Notes: generated by a model from the sequence alone, not told the origin. A stretch of 64,000 nucleotides of DNA from Taishania pollutisoli (GCF_014518315.1 NZ_JACVEL010000002.1:372001-436000); one strand, 5' to 3'; counted from the first letter of the stretch, positions 53,027-62,491 are shown. Translations and numbers: made by a program.

Positions 53027-53623
53027 ATGCCTGAACAACTGCGATTTGTAAAAAAACAAGGAAAAGAAATCCTCAGTTTTGCATCCGATTTTGCAGCGCT
53101 GAGGATTGCTGTTTTCAGGGACTTTCCATACCTCTATGAAGGAACACTGGATTATGAACTGGAGTATATTCAAACCTACGCTTCCTGCGCAGACGCATTT
53201 GTTTTTACCGTGTATGACGGAGATCAAATGGTGGGGGCAACAACATGTGTTCCCCTTAGACATGAAACACAGAATGTACAGCAACCGTTTCTGGAGAAGA
53301 ATTACGATATTTATTCCATCTTCTATTTTGGAGAGAGTGTCCTGTTGAAACCCTACCGTGGTCGCGGATTGGGACACCGTTTTTTTGATGAGCGGGAAGC
53401 GTATGCCCGTTCGTTCGGAACCTATTCCATTGCTGCGTTTTGCTCCGTAAACAGAGTGGAGCAGCATCCGTTACAACCGGTTGATTACATTCCGAATGAT
53501 CACTTCTGGGAAAAAAGAAAGTATATAAAACATCCTGAATTGACTTGTGCAATGAGTTGGCAGGACATTGATGAAAAGCAGGAATCACTAAAAACATTAA
53601 CCTTTTGGTTGAATCACCTTTGA
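53027..53623 (+). CDS. GNAT family N-acetyltransferase
   Basis: A 198-aa protein whose C-terminal half matches GNAT: E-S-V-L-L-K-P-Y-R-G-R-G-L-G-H-R-F, with the R-x-x-G-x-G acetyl-CoA loop. An upstream in-frame ATG at 52979 is inside the NTF2-like gene and adds no GNAT sequence, so ATG 53027 is used. Acceptor is unknown; linkage to a nitrilase-family gene suggests a small-molecule pathway. Confidence 0.82.
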   Translation: MPEQLRFVKKQGKEILSFASDFAALRIAVFRDFPYLYEGTLDYELEYIQTYASCADAFVFTVYDGDQMVGATTCVPLRHETQNVQQPFLEKNYDIYSIFYFGESVLLKPYRGRGLGHRFFDEREAYARSFGTYSIAAFCSVNRVEQHPLQPVDYIPNDHFWEKRKYIKHPELTCAMSWQDIDEKQESLKTLTFWLNHL

Positions 53624-53624
53624 T

Positions 53625-54524
53625 ATGACAATAAAAGTAGCTTCGGCACAGTATCCTATTGCCCGGCACAAAACACTGAATGACTGGAAAACGTACACAG
53701 AAAAGTGGGTAAAATCAGCAGTTGATCAACAAGCAGATCTGTTGGTCTTCCCGGAATATGGTTCCATGGAACTCGTCAGTATTTTAGCTGTTGAGGTGCA
53801 ACAGGATTTACACCTGCAAATTGCTGAAATGCAACAGTTACTCCCAGCCTTCAGAGAAGCGTTTACAGCATTTGCAAAGAAATACAATGTAATTATTGTC
53901 GCTCCGAGTTTTCCTGTAAAAGTGAAAGACCGTTACTTTAACCGGGCGTATGTATACAGCTCGAAAGGTGAGGCAGGATATCAGGACAAACTCTTCATGA
54001 CCCGTTTTGAAAACGAAGAATGGGGAATCCATTCTGCCCCGAAACAATTGACTGTTTTTGAAGCCGAATGGGGCAAGTTCGGAATCCAGATTTGTTATGA
54101 CAGCGAATTTGCGTTGGGAACACATCACCTGGCTGAACATGGGATTGACCTGGTGCTCGTCCCAAGTTGTACCGAAACAATTAGAGGAGCTGCCCGTGTA
54201 CATGTGGGATCCCGTGCCCGTGCAATGGAACAGCAAGTGTATGCGGTTGTTGCACAAACGGTTGGGAATGCCCAATGGTCCCCGGCGGTGGATATCAATT
54301 ATGGCTACACCGGTTTTTATGCGACACCGGATAAACAATTGCCGGAAGAAGGAATCATCGCGACAGGAATTCCACAGGCAGAAGAATGGCAGATTATCGA
54401 GCTTGATTTTGACCTGATCAAACTGGTACGGAAAGACGGACAAGTATTAAATTTCAAAGACCATCGGCCGTTGGTGACAGCATTTAGACAGGAAACCATA
54501 CGCATTGTGACGACACAAGTGTAA
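53625..54524 (+). CDS. Carbon-nitrogen hydrolase (nitrilase superfamily)
   Basis: A 299-aa cytoplasmic hydrolase with the nitrilase Glu-Lys-Cys triad: E in L-V-F-P-E-Y-G (about 44), K in Y-Q-D-K-L-F-M (about 122), C in I-Q-I-C-Y-D-S-E (about 155). The superfamily hydrolyses nitriles, amides and N-carbamoyl compounds. One base separates it from the GNAT stop, so the two are linked. Confidence 0.92.
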   Translation: MTIKVASAQYPIARHKTLNDWKTYTEKWVKSAVDQQADLLVFPEYGSMELVSILAVEVQQDLHLQIAEMQQLLPAFREAFTAFAKKYNVIIVAPSFPVKVKDRYFNRAYVYSSKGEAGYQDKLFMTRFENEEWGIHSAPKQLTVFEAEWGKFGIQICYDSEFALGTHHLAEHGIDLVLVPSCTETIRGAARVHVGSRARAMEQQVYAVVAQTVGNAQWSPAVDINYGYTGFYATPDKQLPEEGIIATGIPQAEEWQIIELDFDLIKLVRKDGQVLNFKDHRPLVTAFRQETIRIVTTQV

Positions 54525-54536
54525 CTTCGTTTGAAT

Positions 54537-54556
54537 GTTTCAAGTTTTTAATGATC
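54537..54556. repeat. Inverted dispersed repeat, block 2
   Basis: Exact reverse complement of 51221-51240, 20 nt. Confidence 0.8.
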
Positions 54557-54616
54557 ATTGATCATCCATAATTTCAAATCATTGTCGTTCGAAGCAAAAT
54601 TTACAACAAGATAGAG

Positions 54617-54643
54617 TCAATTAATCATCAAGTCAACCAATCA
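54617..54643. repeat. Inverted dispersed repeat, block 1
   Basis: Reverse complement of 51082-51108, 26 of 27 positions. Confidence 0.8.
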
Positions 54644-54715
54644 TCCCATCCCCTTTTTAAGGATTCTTTAACGTTTGAAGGAATTTCGGTAACAGTTCGT
54701 ATGAACTTCTTTGTT

Positions 54716-54723
54716 TATTTTTG
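54716..54723 (+). promoter_or_regulatory. -7 promoter box TATTTTTG
   Basis: Exact TAnnTTTG match. It ends 4 nt before the chosen alcohol dehydrogenase ATG, leaving almost no leader. Confidence 0.55.
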
Positions 54724-54727
54724 TAGT

Positions 54728-55894
54728 ATGAATAATTTTGAAGCATACAACCCGACGAGAATCATTTTCGGTAAAGATCAACACCACCGGATTCCTGAAT
54801 TATTAAAGCAACATGCTGTAAAAACAGTTCTTCTTGCATACGGAGGTGGGAGCATCCGGAAAAATGGCGTTTATGATAAAGTCATGCGTCAGCTGGATAG
54901 TTTTCGCGTTATTGAATTCGGAGGCATCGAAGCGAATCCGGAATACACGACGTTGATGAAAGCAGCGGCAATTGTCAAAGCTGAGCACATAGATTTCATT
55001 CTTGCTGTCGGAGGAGGTTCTGTCATTGACGGAATTAAATTTGTTGCAGGAGCTGCCCGATACGATGGCGATCCGTGGGATGTGCTGGAACGAAAGCCCG
55101 GATGTGATTTTAAAGCCGCTGTTCCGTTTGGTACGGTACTCACCTTACCGGCCACCGGTTCAGAAGCGAATTCCGGCGCGGTAATCAGTCGCTCGGAAAT
55201 TAATGAGAAACGCACGATGGGAGGGCCACTGTTTTTTCCGGTCTTCTCCGTATGTGACCCGCAAGTCGTTGCATCGCTTCCGGCGCGGCAAATTGCTAAT
55301 GGAATTGCGGATTCATACATGCATACACTGGAACAATACTTAACCTATCCAACCGGTAATTTCCTGCAGGAACGACAAGCGGAAGCCATTCTTTCCACCT
55401 TGATTGAAATTGCACCGAAAGTCATGCAAAATCCGGATGATTACGAAGCGGCAGCCAACCTGATGTGGTGTTCCACACACGCGCTGAACGGAAACCTGAG
55501 ACTGGGAGTTCCAACCGACTGGTGTACGCATATGATCGGACACGAACTGACAGCGTTTTACGGAATTGACCACGCGCGTACACTGGCCATTATCGCACCG
55601 CGCCTGTTTGAAAATCAATTTACCAATAAATTTGAAAAATTGGTGCAATACGGAACCCGCGTTTGGAATCTGAAAGGAAGCGAACAGGAAATTGCTCAAC
55701 AAGCAATCCGTAAAACAGAAATATTCTTTCAGGAACTGGGAATCCAAACACGAATCTCAGCCTATACAACAGATACTGGTTTTATTGCGGAAGCGATTAA
55801 ACAGCGTTTTATAGACAGAGGATGGACGGAAATGGGAGAGCGAAGAGCCATTACTCCTGTTGATGTTGAGGAAATAGTTTTGAAATCGATATAA
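54728..55894 (+). CDS. Iron-containing alcohol dehydrogenase (YqhD/BdhA type)
   Basis: A 388-aa NAD(P)H-dependent aldehyde/alcohol dehydrogenase. The N-terminal P-T-R-I-I-F-G-K and G-G-G-S-V-I-D-G are typical. Metal ligands are D and H in I-A-D-S-Y-M-H-T-L-E-Q, H in S-T-H-A-L-N-G, and H in G-I-D-H-A-R-T. The ATG at 54728 is used; an in-frame ATG at 54701 would place the -7 box inside the gene. It may reduce aldehydes to limit aldehyde stress; context gives no more. Confidence 0.92.
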   Translation: MNNFEAYNPTRIIFGKDQHHRIPELLKQHAVKTVLLAYGGGSIRKNGVYDKVMRQLDSFRVIEFGGIEANPEYTTLMKAAAIVKAEHIDFILAVGGGSVIDGIKFVAGAARYDGDPWDVLERKPGCDFKAAVPFGTVLTLPATGSEANSGAVISRSEINEKRTMGGPLFFPVFSVCDPQVVASLPARQIANGIADSYMHTLEQYLTYPTGNFLQERQAEAILSTLIEIAPKVMQNPDDYEAAANLMWCSTHALNGNLRLGVPTDWCTHMIGHELTAFYGIDHARTLAIIAPRLFENQFTNKFEKLVQYGTRVWNLKGSEQEIAQQAIRKTEIFFQELGIQTRISAYTTDTGFIAEAIKQRFIDRGWTEMGERRAITPVDVEEIVLKSI

Positions 55895-55913
55895 CGTACG
55901 AACGAATTTTGAT

Positions 55914-55921
55914 TATTTTTG
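55914..55921 (+). promoter_or_regulatory. -7 promoter box TATTTTTG
   Basis: Exact TAnnTTTG match 18 nt before the TTG start of the mannosyltransferase gene. Confidence 0.5.
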
Positions 55922-55939
55922 ACTCCTAAAAACTAAAAC

Positions 55940-56653
55940 TTGTCAGACGCAGTTGTAATAATACCAACCTATAACGAAAAGGAAAATGTAGAGCGGATGA
56001 CCCGTAAGGTCATGTCGCTGGAAAAAGACTTTCACATTCTCTTCGTTGATGATTCTTCTCCCGATGGAACGGCCACTATCATTCGTCACTTGATGGATGA
56101 ATTTCCGGGGCGGATTTTCCTGGAAGAGCGCCGGGGGAAATTGGGACTGGGAACAGCCTATATTCATGGTTTCAAATGGGCAATTAACCGGAAATATGAT
56201 TATATTTTTGAAATGGATTGCGATTTTTCTCACAATCCGGATGACCTTATTCGCCTGTACAAAGCCTGTGCGGAAGGAGGAGCCGATTTGAGTATTGGTT
56301 CCAGGTATACAAAAGGAGGGAAGGTCGAAAACTGGCCGATGAAACGGTTGTTGCTTTCATTCTTTGCCAGTATTTATGTGCGAATGATCCTGTGGATTTC
56401 TATCCGCGATACAACGGCAGGGTTCAAGTGCTACAAACGGAATGTGCTGGAAACGATCAACCTGGACGGGAATACATTCAAAGGATATGCCTTCCAGATT
56501 TGTATGAAATATGCGGCAGTTCGCCATGGATTTAAAGCAAAAGAAGTTCCGATTACCTTTATCGATCGCATTTACGGTGAATCAAAAATGAGCACAAGCA
56601 TCTTTAAAGAAGCATTTATCGGTGTGTGGAAAATGAGAACGATGAAATTATGA
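55940..56653 (+). CDS. Polyprenol monophosphomannose synthase-like glycosyltransferase
   Basis: A 237-aa GT2 enzyme resembling dolichol/polyprenol-phosphate mannose synthase, which charges a lipid carrier with mannose. [19 protein letters not shown] and [10 protein letters not shown] supply the nucleotide and metal sites; G-S-R-Y-T-K-G-G is the family signature. The only start giving this N-terminus is TTG at 55940. It overlaps pyrC by 4 nt (ATGA). Confidence 0.9.
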   Translation: MSDAVVIIPTYNEKENVERMTRKVMSLEKDFHILFVDDSSPDGTATIIRHLMDEFPGRIFLEERRGKLGLGTAYIHGFKWAINRKYDYIFEMDCDFSHNPDDLIRLYKACAEGGADLSIGSRYTKGGKVENWPMKRLLLSFFASIYVRMILWISIRDTTAGFKCYKRNVLETINLDGNTFKGYAFQICMKYAAVRHGFKAKEVPITFIDRIYGESKMSTSIFKEAFIGVWKMRTMKL

Positions 56654-57987
56654 GTAATTACCTGCTGAAGAATGCCGTTATTGTTAACGAAGGAAAAAAA
56701 CAAAACGGTGATGTATACATCAAAGACGGAAAAATAGAACGTATCGGTTTTGACGTTACTGTCAGTGAAGCACATGAGTTAATTGATTTGAACGGAGCGT
56801 ATTTATTGCCCGGATGCATCGACGATCAGGTGCATTTCAGAGAACCCGGGTTGACACATAAAGCAACAATTGCATCCGAATCCAGAGCGGCAGTAGCCGG
56901 AGGAATTACCTCCTTCATGGAAATGCCCAATACCGTTCCCAATACATTGACACAGGAATTACTGGAAGAAAAATACCAGCGGGCGGCAGCGACGTCGATC
57001 GCCAATTACTCTTTTTTCATGGGGGCTTCGAATGACAACATCGAAGAGGTCTTGAAGACAAACGCGAACACCGTATGTGGAGTGAAAGTATTCATGGGGT
57101 CTTCAACGGGAAACATGTTGGTGGACAATGAAACAACGCTCAATAACCTGTTTTCAAAAGTGCCGATGCTCATCGCGACACATTGCGAAGACGAAGCGAC
57201 AATCCGGGCAAATATCGAACACTACAGAGCGATCTACGGGGAAGATGTTCCGGTAGAGATGCATCCGCTCATTCGTTCGGAAGAAGCATGTTATAAATCG
57301 TCGTCACTGGCGGTTGGATTGGCAAAAAAACACGGGGCAAGACTTCATATTTTACACATTTCCACTGCGAAAGAACTGTCGTTATTCGATAATTCCATTC
57401 CGTTGGAACAGAAAAAGATCACAGCCGAAGCCTGTGTACATCATTTGTGGTTCAGCGATGAGGACTATGCCGCAAAAGGTAATTTCATCAAGTGGAACCC
57501 GGCAGTTAAAAAAGCGACCGACAGAGCTGCAATCTGGCAGGCTGTACTCGACAACCGCATCGATGTCATTGCAACCGATCATGCGCCGCATACCATTGAG
57601 GAGAAGCAACAGTCTTATTTCAAAGCGCCTTCGGGAGGACCGCTCGTACAACATGCGTTGACAGCCGTGTTGGAACAATCAAAACAAGGGTTGATTTCCA
57701 TCGAACGGGTTGTTGAAAAGATGGCACATGCCCCTGCGATCCTGTTTCAGATTGAAAAAAGAGGGTTTATCCGCGAAGGGTATTACGCTGACCTGGTTGT
57801 GGTAGAAGAAAAACCAATGACTGTAAATAAATCGGATCTGTTATACCAATGTGGCTGGTCTCCGTTTGAAGGGACAACATTTTCATATACCGTTTCAAAA
57901 ACATTTGTAAATGGAAATCTTGTGTGGAACCACGGAAAAATCATGGAGGGGACAAACGGAAAACGTCTGAAGTTTGTTCGCGGATGA
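56650..57987 (+). CDS. pyrC: Dihydroorotase
   Basis: A 445-aa amidohydrolase of pyrimidine synthesis. The metal motif reads [11 protein letters not shown], so the first His of the usual H-x-H is Gln, as in other Bacteroidota dihydroorotases. Other residues: the carboxylated-Lys region [18 protein letters not shown] and T-D-H-A-P-H. ATG 56650 overlaps the previous stop (ATGA); a longer ORF start at 56626 is inside the upstream gene. Confidence 0.92.
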   Translation: MSNYLLKNAVIVNEGKKQNGDVYIKDGKIERIGFDVTVSEAHELIDLNGAYLLPGCIDDQVHFREPGLTHKATIASESRAAVAGGITSFMEMPNTVPNTLTQELLEEKYQRAAATSIANYSFFMGASNDNIEEVLKTNANTVCGVKVFMGSSTGNMLVDNETTLNNLFSKVPMLIATHCEDEATIRANIEHYRAIYGEDVPVEMHPLIRSEEACYKSSSLAVGLAKKHGARLHILHISTAKELSLFDNSIPLEQKKITAEACVHHLWFSDEDYAAKGNFIKWNPAVKKATDRAAIWQAVLDNRIDVIATDHAPHTIEEKQQSYFKAPSGGPLVQHALTAVLEQSKQGLISIERVVEKMAHAPAILFQIEKRGFIREGYYADLVVVEEKPMTVNKSDLLYQCGWSPFEGTTFSYTVSKTFVNGNLVWNHGKIMEGTNGKRLKFVRG

Positions 57988-58415
57988 AAAAATGGTGGGT
58001 GATAGCAATAATTCTGGCCGGGATGGCTTCCTGTCAGATCGACTATTCAGATGTTTATTCTGAACCGGACGAATTGCTGACATCGGAGCAAATGGTGGAT
58101 ATTCTTACTGAATTATCCGTTGTAGAGGCCGCTTACCAGGCGAAATATATTCAGGTTTCCCGTTTTAGCAGTTTGTTGCAAAAGGAAGCAGATTCTATTT
58201 TCACAACCTTTAAAACAAATCGAACTGTTTTTGAAGAAAACATGACCTATTACGGGTACCAACGGGAAGAATTGAGGGAGATTTACCAGCAGGTAAAAGT
58301 AAACCTTGAAAAGCGAAAAAGCGAAATTAAAATTGATCCGGATGAACTGCCGGAGACCATACCGGTAAAAAAAGAAGATACGATCCCTAAAATATTAACA
58401 GAAGAGGATCTATAG
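57984..58415 (+). CDS. DUF4296 lipoprotein
   Basis: A 143-aa predicted lipoprotein. The lipobox is G-M-A-S-C (about residue 17), and the mature domain ([29 protein letters not shown]) matches DUF4296. It usually follows pyrC in Bacteroidota; the gene overlaps pyrC by 4 nt here. Function unknown. Confidence 0.87.
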   Translation: MKKWWVIAIILAGMASCQIDYSDVYSEPDELLTSEQMVDILTELSVVEAAYQAKYIQVSRFSSLLQKEADSIFTTFKTNRTVFEENMTYYGYQREELREIYQQVKVNLEKRKSEIKIDPDELPETIPVKKEDTIPKILTEEDL

Positions 58416-58440
58416 AGCATCCGTTCTTCTAAATTAAGAT

Positions 58441-58448
58441 TATATTTG
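58441..58448 (+). promoter_or_regulatory. -7 promoter box TATATTTG
   Basis: Exact TAnnTTTG match 41 nt before the TerC gene. Confidence 0.55.
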
Positions 58449-58489
58449 CCCTTTATTTACAAAGTTTTTAGAATAAAATACAACGATAC

Positions 58490-59458
58490 ATGACTGTCTG
58501 GATTATATTTTTTGCACTGATTACACTTTTTCTTGCACTGGATCTCGGAGTTTTCCATAAAAAAGATTCGGTTGTATCGATGAAAGAATCGTTGATCTGG
58601 ACATCAGTGTGGGTGACATTGGCATTGTTGTTCGGAATAGCTGTCTATTTTATTTATGAACACCAACTGTTCGGATTGAATACCCACGGATCTTCAGGTG
58701 CTGATGCCATTACGAAATATTACACAGGATATATCCTGGAAGAATCACTGAGTCTGGACAACATTTTTGTGATCGCGATGATCTTCAAATTCTTTAAAAT
58801 ACGACCTGAATTTCAACACCGGGTGTTATTTTGGGGAATCATCGGAGCCGTATTCTTCCGTTTGGTGATGATTTTACTGGGGCAGGCGTTCATAGAGAAA
58901 TTTGAGTGGTCCATGTACGTATTTGGTGGAATCCTGATCTGGTCGGCAATCAAAATGATGAAAGATGATGACGAGGAAAGTGACTTTAAAGAAAGTATGG
59001 GGGTTCGTTTGCTGAGCAGGATTTACCCGATCGATTGGTCCATTCAGAATGGTCATTTCCTGGAAAAAGTAAATGGAAAAACAGTAGCGACTCCTTTACT
59101 GGCAACGCTTTTGGTTGTCGAATTTACAGACATTTTGTTTGCAGTGGATTCCATCCCGGCAATTTTCAGTATCACAGATGATTCGTTCATTATCTTCAGT
59201 TCCAATATTTTTGCGATCTTGGGCTTGAGAAGCCTTTATTTCTTCCTGTCGGGAATGCTTGACAAATTCAAATACATCAAATTTGCGTTGGTATTTGTAC
59301 TGATGTTCGTCGGATGTAAAATGATTTTCCACCACCAGCTCACCTTCCTCAAGGAACATTCCTGGGTTTCCCTGGTTGTCATTTTGACGGCTCTTGTCAG
59401 TGGCGTAATTGCCTCCATGATTTCCAACAGAAAAGAAGAACGCAATTCAATTGACTAA
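58490..59458 (+). CDS. TerC family integral membrane protein
   Basis: A 322-aa protein with about nine membrane helices. The TerC hallmarks are E-E-S-L-S-L-D-N-I-F-V-I and V-V-E-F-T-D-I-L-F-A-V-D-S-I-P-A-I, with the acidic residues proposed to handle metal ions. The family (TerC/Alx) is linked to Mn2+ export and membrane protein metalation. Single gene. Confidence 0.92.
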   Translation: MTVWIIFFALITLFLALDLGVFHKKDSVVSMKESLIWTSVWVTLALLFGIAVYFIYEHQLFGLNTHGSSGADAITKYYTGYILEESLSLDNIFVIAMIFKFFKIRPEFQHRVLFWGIIGAVFFRLVMILLGQAFIEKFEWSMYVFGGILIWSAIKMMKDDDEESDFKESMGVRLLSRIYPIDWSIQNGHFLEKVNGKTVATPLLATLLVVEFTDILFAVDSIPAIFSITDDSFIIFSSNIFAILGLRSLYFFLSGMLDKFKYIKFALVFVLMFVGCKMIFHHQLTFLKEHSWVSLVVILTALVSGVIASMISNRKEERNSID

Positions 59459-59538
59459 AAATCAACACGTCCGGGCAACCAGTTGTTTTGCCAGAACAGA
59501 AACACCTGCCAACCGGTCAAATATTTCTTACCGATCGC

Positions 59539-59570
59539 TTGCAAATTGAATCTGATTTTAATTATCTTTG
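59539..59570 (+). promoter_or_regulatory. Promoter of pyrR-pyrB
   Basis: TTGC at 59539-59542, 20 bp spacer, TATCTTTG at 59563-59570. Fits the Bacteroidota consensus. The leader is 6 nt, so no attenuator is visible ahead of pyrR. Confidence 0.7.
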
Positions 59571-59576
59571 CTCCTG

Positions 59577-60125
59577 ATGGAAAAGCAAATCATTCTGAAC
59601 AAACGGCACATAGATCTGACTCTGAAACGCCTTTGTTATCAATTGATTGAGTCTCACAACGATTTTTCAAATGCTATCATCATCGGTTTACAGCCACGTG
59701 GAATCCATGTGGTGACCCGCCTCAAAAAACAATTGGAAGAAATTCTCGGAAAAGAAGTGATCTGTGGTAACCTGGACATTACTTTCTACCGCGATGACTT
59801 CCGGAGAAGAGAAAAGCCACTCATTCCAAGTGCTACCAACATTGATTTTGTAATTGAAGGAAAAAACATCATTATTGTGGATGACGTTTTGTTTACCGGA
59901 AGAACAATCCGTGCGGGTCTGGATGCGCTTCTTGCATTCGGACGCCCTGCCAGGGTAGAGTTGCTGGCATTTATCGACCGTCGCTTCAACCGGGATTTAC
60001 CGATTCAGGCCGACTATATCGGAAAAACAGTGGACACCTTGAGCGAAGAACGGGTTTCGGTAGAGTGGAGTGAGACAGAAGGAGAAGATAAAGTTATATT
60101 GTTTACACCTGATAGTAATGAATAA
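59577..60125 (+). CDS. pyrR: PyrR-like phosphoribosyltransferase
   Basis: A 182-aa type I PRTase of the PyrR family, which binds pyr-operon RNA in Firmicutes and has uracil phosphoribosyltransferase activity. The PRPP motif is I-I-I-V-D-D-V-L-F-T-G-R-T-I. No PyrR-binding leader is visible, so here it may be mainly an enzyme. It overlaps pyrB by 8 nt. ATG 59577 is chosen since the TTG nine bases earlier lies in the -7 box. Confidence 0.9.
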   Translation: MEKQIILNKRHIDLTLKRLCYQLIESHNDFSNAIIIGLQPRGIHVVTRLKKQLEEILGKEVICGNLDITFYRDDFRRREKPLIPSATNIDFVIEGKNIIIVDDVLFTGRTIRAGLDALLAFGRPARVELLAFIDRRFNRDLPIQADYIGKTVDTLSEERVSVEWSETEGEDKVILFTPDSNE

Positions 60126-61047
60126 TTTAAGCGTAGAACATTTAACCGGAATAAAAGATCTGACACCAGCAGACATTGAATTGATTCTCAATACCGCTGA
60201 AACGTTCAAGCAAGTGATCAACCGGCCGATTAAAAAAGTTCCTTCGCTCAGAGACATTACCATTGCCAACCTGTTTTTTGAAAATTCCACACGTACACGG
60301 CTCTCTTTCGAACTGGCTGAAAAACGTCTCTCTGCCGATGTTGTCAATTTCAGTGCGGCGAGCAGTTCCGTGAAAAAAGGAGAAACATTGATTGATACCG
60401 TCAACAATATCCTGTCGATGAAAGTTGACCTGGTGGTGATGCGGCATCCGAACCCGGGAGCAGCTAAATTTTTATCTGAGCGGGTGGACGCGCGCGTCAT
60501 CAATGCCGGTGACGGAACACATGAACATCCTACGCAAGCTTTACTGGATGCTTTTTCCATTCGTGAACAACTGGGAACACTGGAAGGGAAAAAAGTCGTG
60601 ATCGTAGGAGATATTCTACACTCACGGGTGGCGTTATCAAATATTTATTGCCTGCAAAAAATGGGAGCGGAAGTAATGGTGTGCGGACCGACCACCCTGA
60701 TACCGAAATATATTTCAGCGTTGGGAGTGAAGGTAGAACACAACTTACGTCGGGCATTGGAGTGGTGCGATGTAGCCAATATGCTGCGCATTCAATTGGA
60801 GCGCCAGGATATTAAATTCTTTCCTTCCCTGCGCGAGTACAGTATGCAGTTCGGTTTGGACAAGCAATTGCTGGATTCCCTCAACAAACGTATTATTGTG
60901 ATGCACCCGGGCCCCATTAACAGGGGAGTGGAAATCACCAGTGACGTAGCCGACTCCGATCAATCCATTATTCTGCAACAGGTAGAAAACGGTGTCGCGG
61001 TGAGAATGGCTTGTATTTATTTGCTGGCTTCCAAGATCGGGCGATAG
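60118..61047 (+). CDS. pyrB: Aspartate carbamoyltransferase catalytic subunit
   Basis: A 309-aa enzyme of pyrimidine synthesis. F-E-N-S-T-R-T-R-L-S-F-E (carbamoyl phosphate site), H-P-T-Q-A-L-L-D and H-P-G-P-I-N-R-G-V-E-I are all present. The start at 60118 overlaps the pyrR stop by 8 nt. No pyrI regulatory subunit gene is next to it, as expected in this lineage. Confidence 0.97.
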   Translation: MNNLSVEHLTGIKDLTPADIELILNTAETFKQVINRPIKKVPSLRDITIANLFFENSTRTRLSFELAEKRLSADVVNFSAASSSVKKGETLIDTVNNILSMKVDLVVMRHPNPGAAKFLSERVDARVINAGDGTHEHPTQALLDAFSIREQLGTLEGKKVVIVGDILHSRVALSNIYCLQKMGAEVMVCGPTTLIPKYISALGVKVEHNLRRALEWCDVANMLRIQLERQDIKFFPSLREYSMQFGLDKQLLDSLNKRIIVMHPGPINRGVEITSDVADSDQSIILQQVENGVAVRMACIYLLASKIGR

Positions 61048-61101
61048 ATCCGAAAGGCGTTGATAATTTGCGATGCAACACCGATAATTGATAAAAAATA
61101 T

Positions 61102-61109
61102 TACTTTTG
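61102..61109 (+). promoter_or_regulatory. -7 promoter box TACTTTTG
   Basis: Exact TAnnTTTG match 17 nt before the STAS gene. Confidence 0.5.
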
Positions 61110-61126
61110 AGAAAATTAGATTGCTA

Positions 61127-61462
61127 ATGAATTTCGAAACTACACAAAATCGTAACACGGCCATTGTAAAAACGCTGGTTGAGAAATTAGATGCTGCCAA
61201 TGCGTCTTCGCTGAAGGCTGAGTTAGTCGTGTTAAACAAGAACGGAGTGAATACTGTTGTACTTGATTTTTCTGCGACAAAGTATTGTGATTCATCCGGT
61301 CTGAGTGCTATTCTGACAGCTAACAGGTTGTGTAAAGAATCCAGCGGGCAATTTATTTTGTGTGGATTGAATTCAACAGTTCGGAAATTAATTGAAATTG
61401 CGCAACTGGATAAAGTACTCTCCATTGCCGATAACCTTGAAGAAGCAAAGAAATTGATTTAA
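61127..61462 (+). CDS. STAS domain anti-sigma factor antagonist
   Basis: A 111-aa single STAS domain (SpoIIAA-like). The phosphorylation site region is D-F-S-A-T-K-Y-C-D-S-S-G-L-S-A. ATG 61127 gives the correct domain start. It is immediately upstream of the RNase Z gene (stop and GTG start adjoin), an association seen in several Bacteroidota. Partner kinase or sigma factor is not in the window. Confidence 0.88.
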   Translation: MNFETTQNRNTAIVKTLVEKLDAANASSLKAELVVLNKNGVNTVVLDFSATKYCDSSGLSAILTANRLCKESSGQFILCGLNSTVRKLIEIAQLDKVLSIADNLEEAKKLI

Positions 61463-62380
61463 GTGAAATTTGAAGTAACCATTCTCGGCAGTAGTGCCGC
61501 CCTACCGACTTTACAACGCAATTCAACCGCCCAGTTCGTTACCTGCTGCAATCGGAGCATCCTTATTGACTGCGGAGAAGGAACACAAATGCAAATGCGC
61601 AAATTTGGTGTACGTTTCCAACGATTAGACATCATTCTCATTTCCCATTTACACGGTGATCACTTTTTTGGATTGGTTGGTCTGCTGAGCACAATGCGTT
61701 TGCTGGGAAGGGATGCCAAACTAACAATCATTTGCCCGAAGGGATTACCGGAAATCATTGTACAGCAATTGGAAGTCGGACATGCACAGCTGGATTTCGA
61801 TATACGTTTCATTGAATTAACAGGTAAAGAACACGAAGTGGTGTATGAAGATAAATCAATGCTCATTGAAACAGTTCCGCTAAAGCATAAAATTCCGACA
61901 AACGGATTTGTTATTCGTGAAAAGCCGAAAGAACGGAAAATGCGAAAGGAATCCCTGGAACATCCGTTGATGAAGGTGGAATACATTCACCGGTTAAAAA
62001 AAGGGGAAGATATTGTGACCGAATCGGGAGATGTATTGAAATCACTTGAATTGACAGATGCATCGAAGCCTGCTTGTTCGTATGCCTATTGTTCGGATAC
62101 CGCATATGCGGAGAAAATAATTCCTTTTATTAAAGATGTGACGGTTCTATACCACGAGGCAACATTTACCGAGCAGCACCGGGAACTGGCAAAAGCAACC
62201 ATGCATTCGACGGCAAAACAAGCCGCTGAAATTGCCCGGCAGGCAAATGTTTCCCGACTTTACCTGGGACATTTAAGTGCCCGGTACGCAGATGGAAAGC
62301 AACACGAGGAAGAAGCAAAAGAAGTGTTTTCCAATACCATTTACGTGGAAGACGGAATGTCTTTTTTAGTGGAGAATTAA
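61463..62380 (+). CDS. rnz: Ribonuclease Z
   Basis: A 305-aa MBL-fold endonuclease that matures tRNA 3' ends. The zinc motif is S-H-L-H-G-D-H-F-F-G-L (H62, H64, D66, H67). Other RNase Z blocks: C-S-D-T, Y-H-E-A-T-F and H-S-T-A-K-Q-A-A, L-Y-L-G-H-L-S-A-R-Y. It starts with GTG directly after the STAS stop, so the two are coupled. tRNA-Arg here lacks an encoded CCA, which fits the need for RNase Z. Confidence 0.95.
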   Translation: MKFEVTILGSSAALPTLQRNSTAQFVTCCNRSILIDCGEGTQMQMRKFGVRFQRLDIILISHLHGDHFFGLVGLLSTMRLLGRDAKLTIICPKGLPEIIVQQLEVGHAQLDFDIRFIELTGKEHEVVYEDKSMLIETVPLKHKIPTNGFVIREKPKERKMRKESLEHPLMKVEYIHRLKKGEDIVTESGDVLKSLELTDASKPACSYAYCSDTAYAEKIIPFIKDVTVLYHEATFTEQHRELAKATMHSTAKQAAEIARQANVSRLYLGHLSARYADGKQHEEEAKEVFSNTIYVEDGMSFLVEN

Positions 62381-62429
62381 GGGGTTAAAACCATTTTGAA
62401 TAACTAATTTATTGTTTTTTAAAAGTTTA

Positions 62430-62437
62430 TATTTTTG
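62430..62437 (+). promoter_or_regulatory. -7 promoter box TATTTTTG
   Basis: Exact TAnnTTTG match 54 nt before the small lipoprotein gene. Confidence 0.5.
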
Positions 62438-62491
62438 TTTCCAACTCTGTTCCTGTAACTTGAACTTCATAAACTGAAAAATCGTTTAGTT

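Noticed and set aside
53838-54443. 201-codon minus-strand open frame
   Set aside because: Antisense to the nitrilase-family gene, whose three catalytic residues are intact.
59473-59492. Small GGCAA/TTGCC hairpin after the TerC gene
   Set aside because: Five-base stem with no T-run; could not be separated from chance.
60745-61425. 226-codon minus-strand open frame
   Set aside because: Spans pyrB and the STAS gene in antisense; no recognisable protein.
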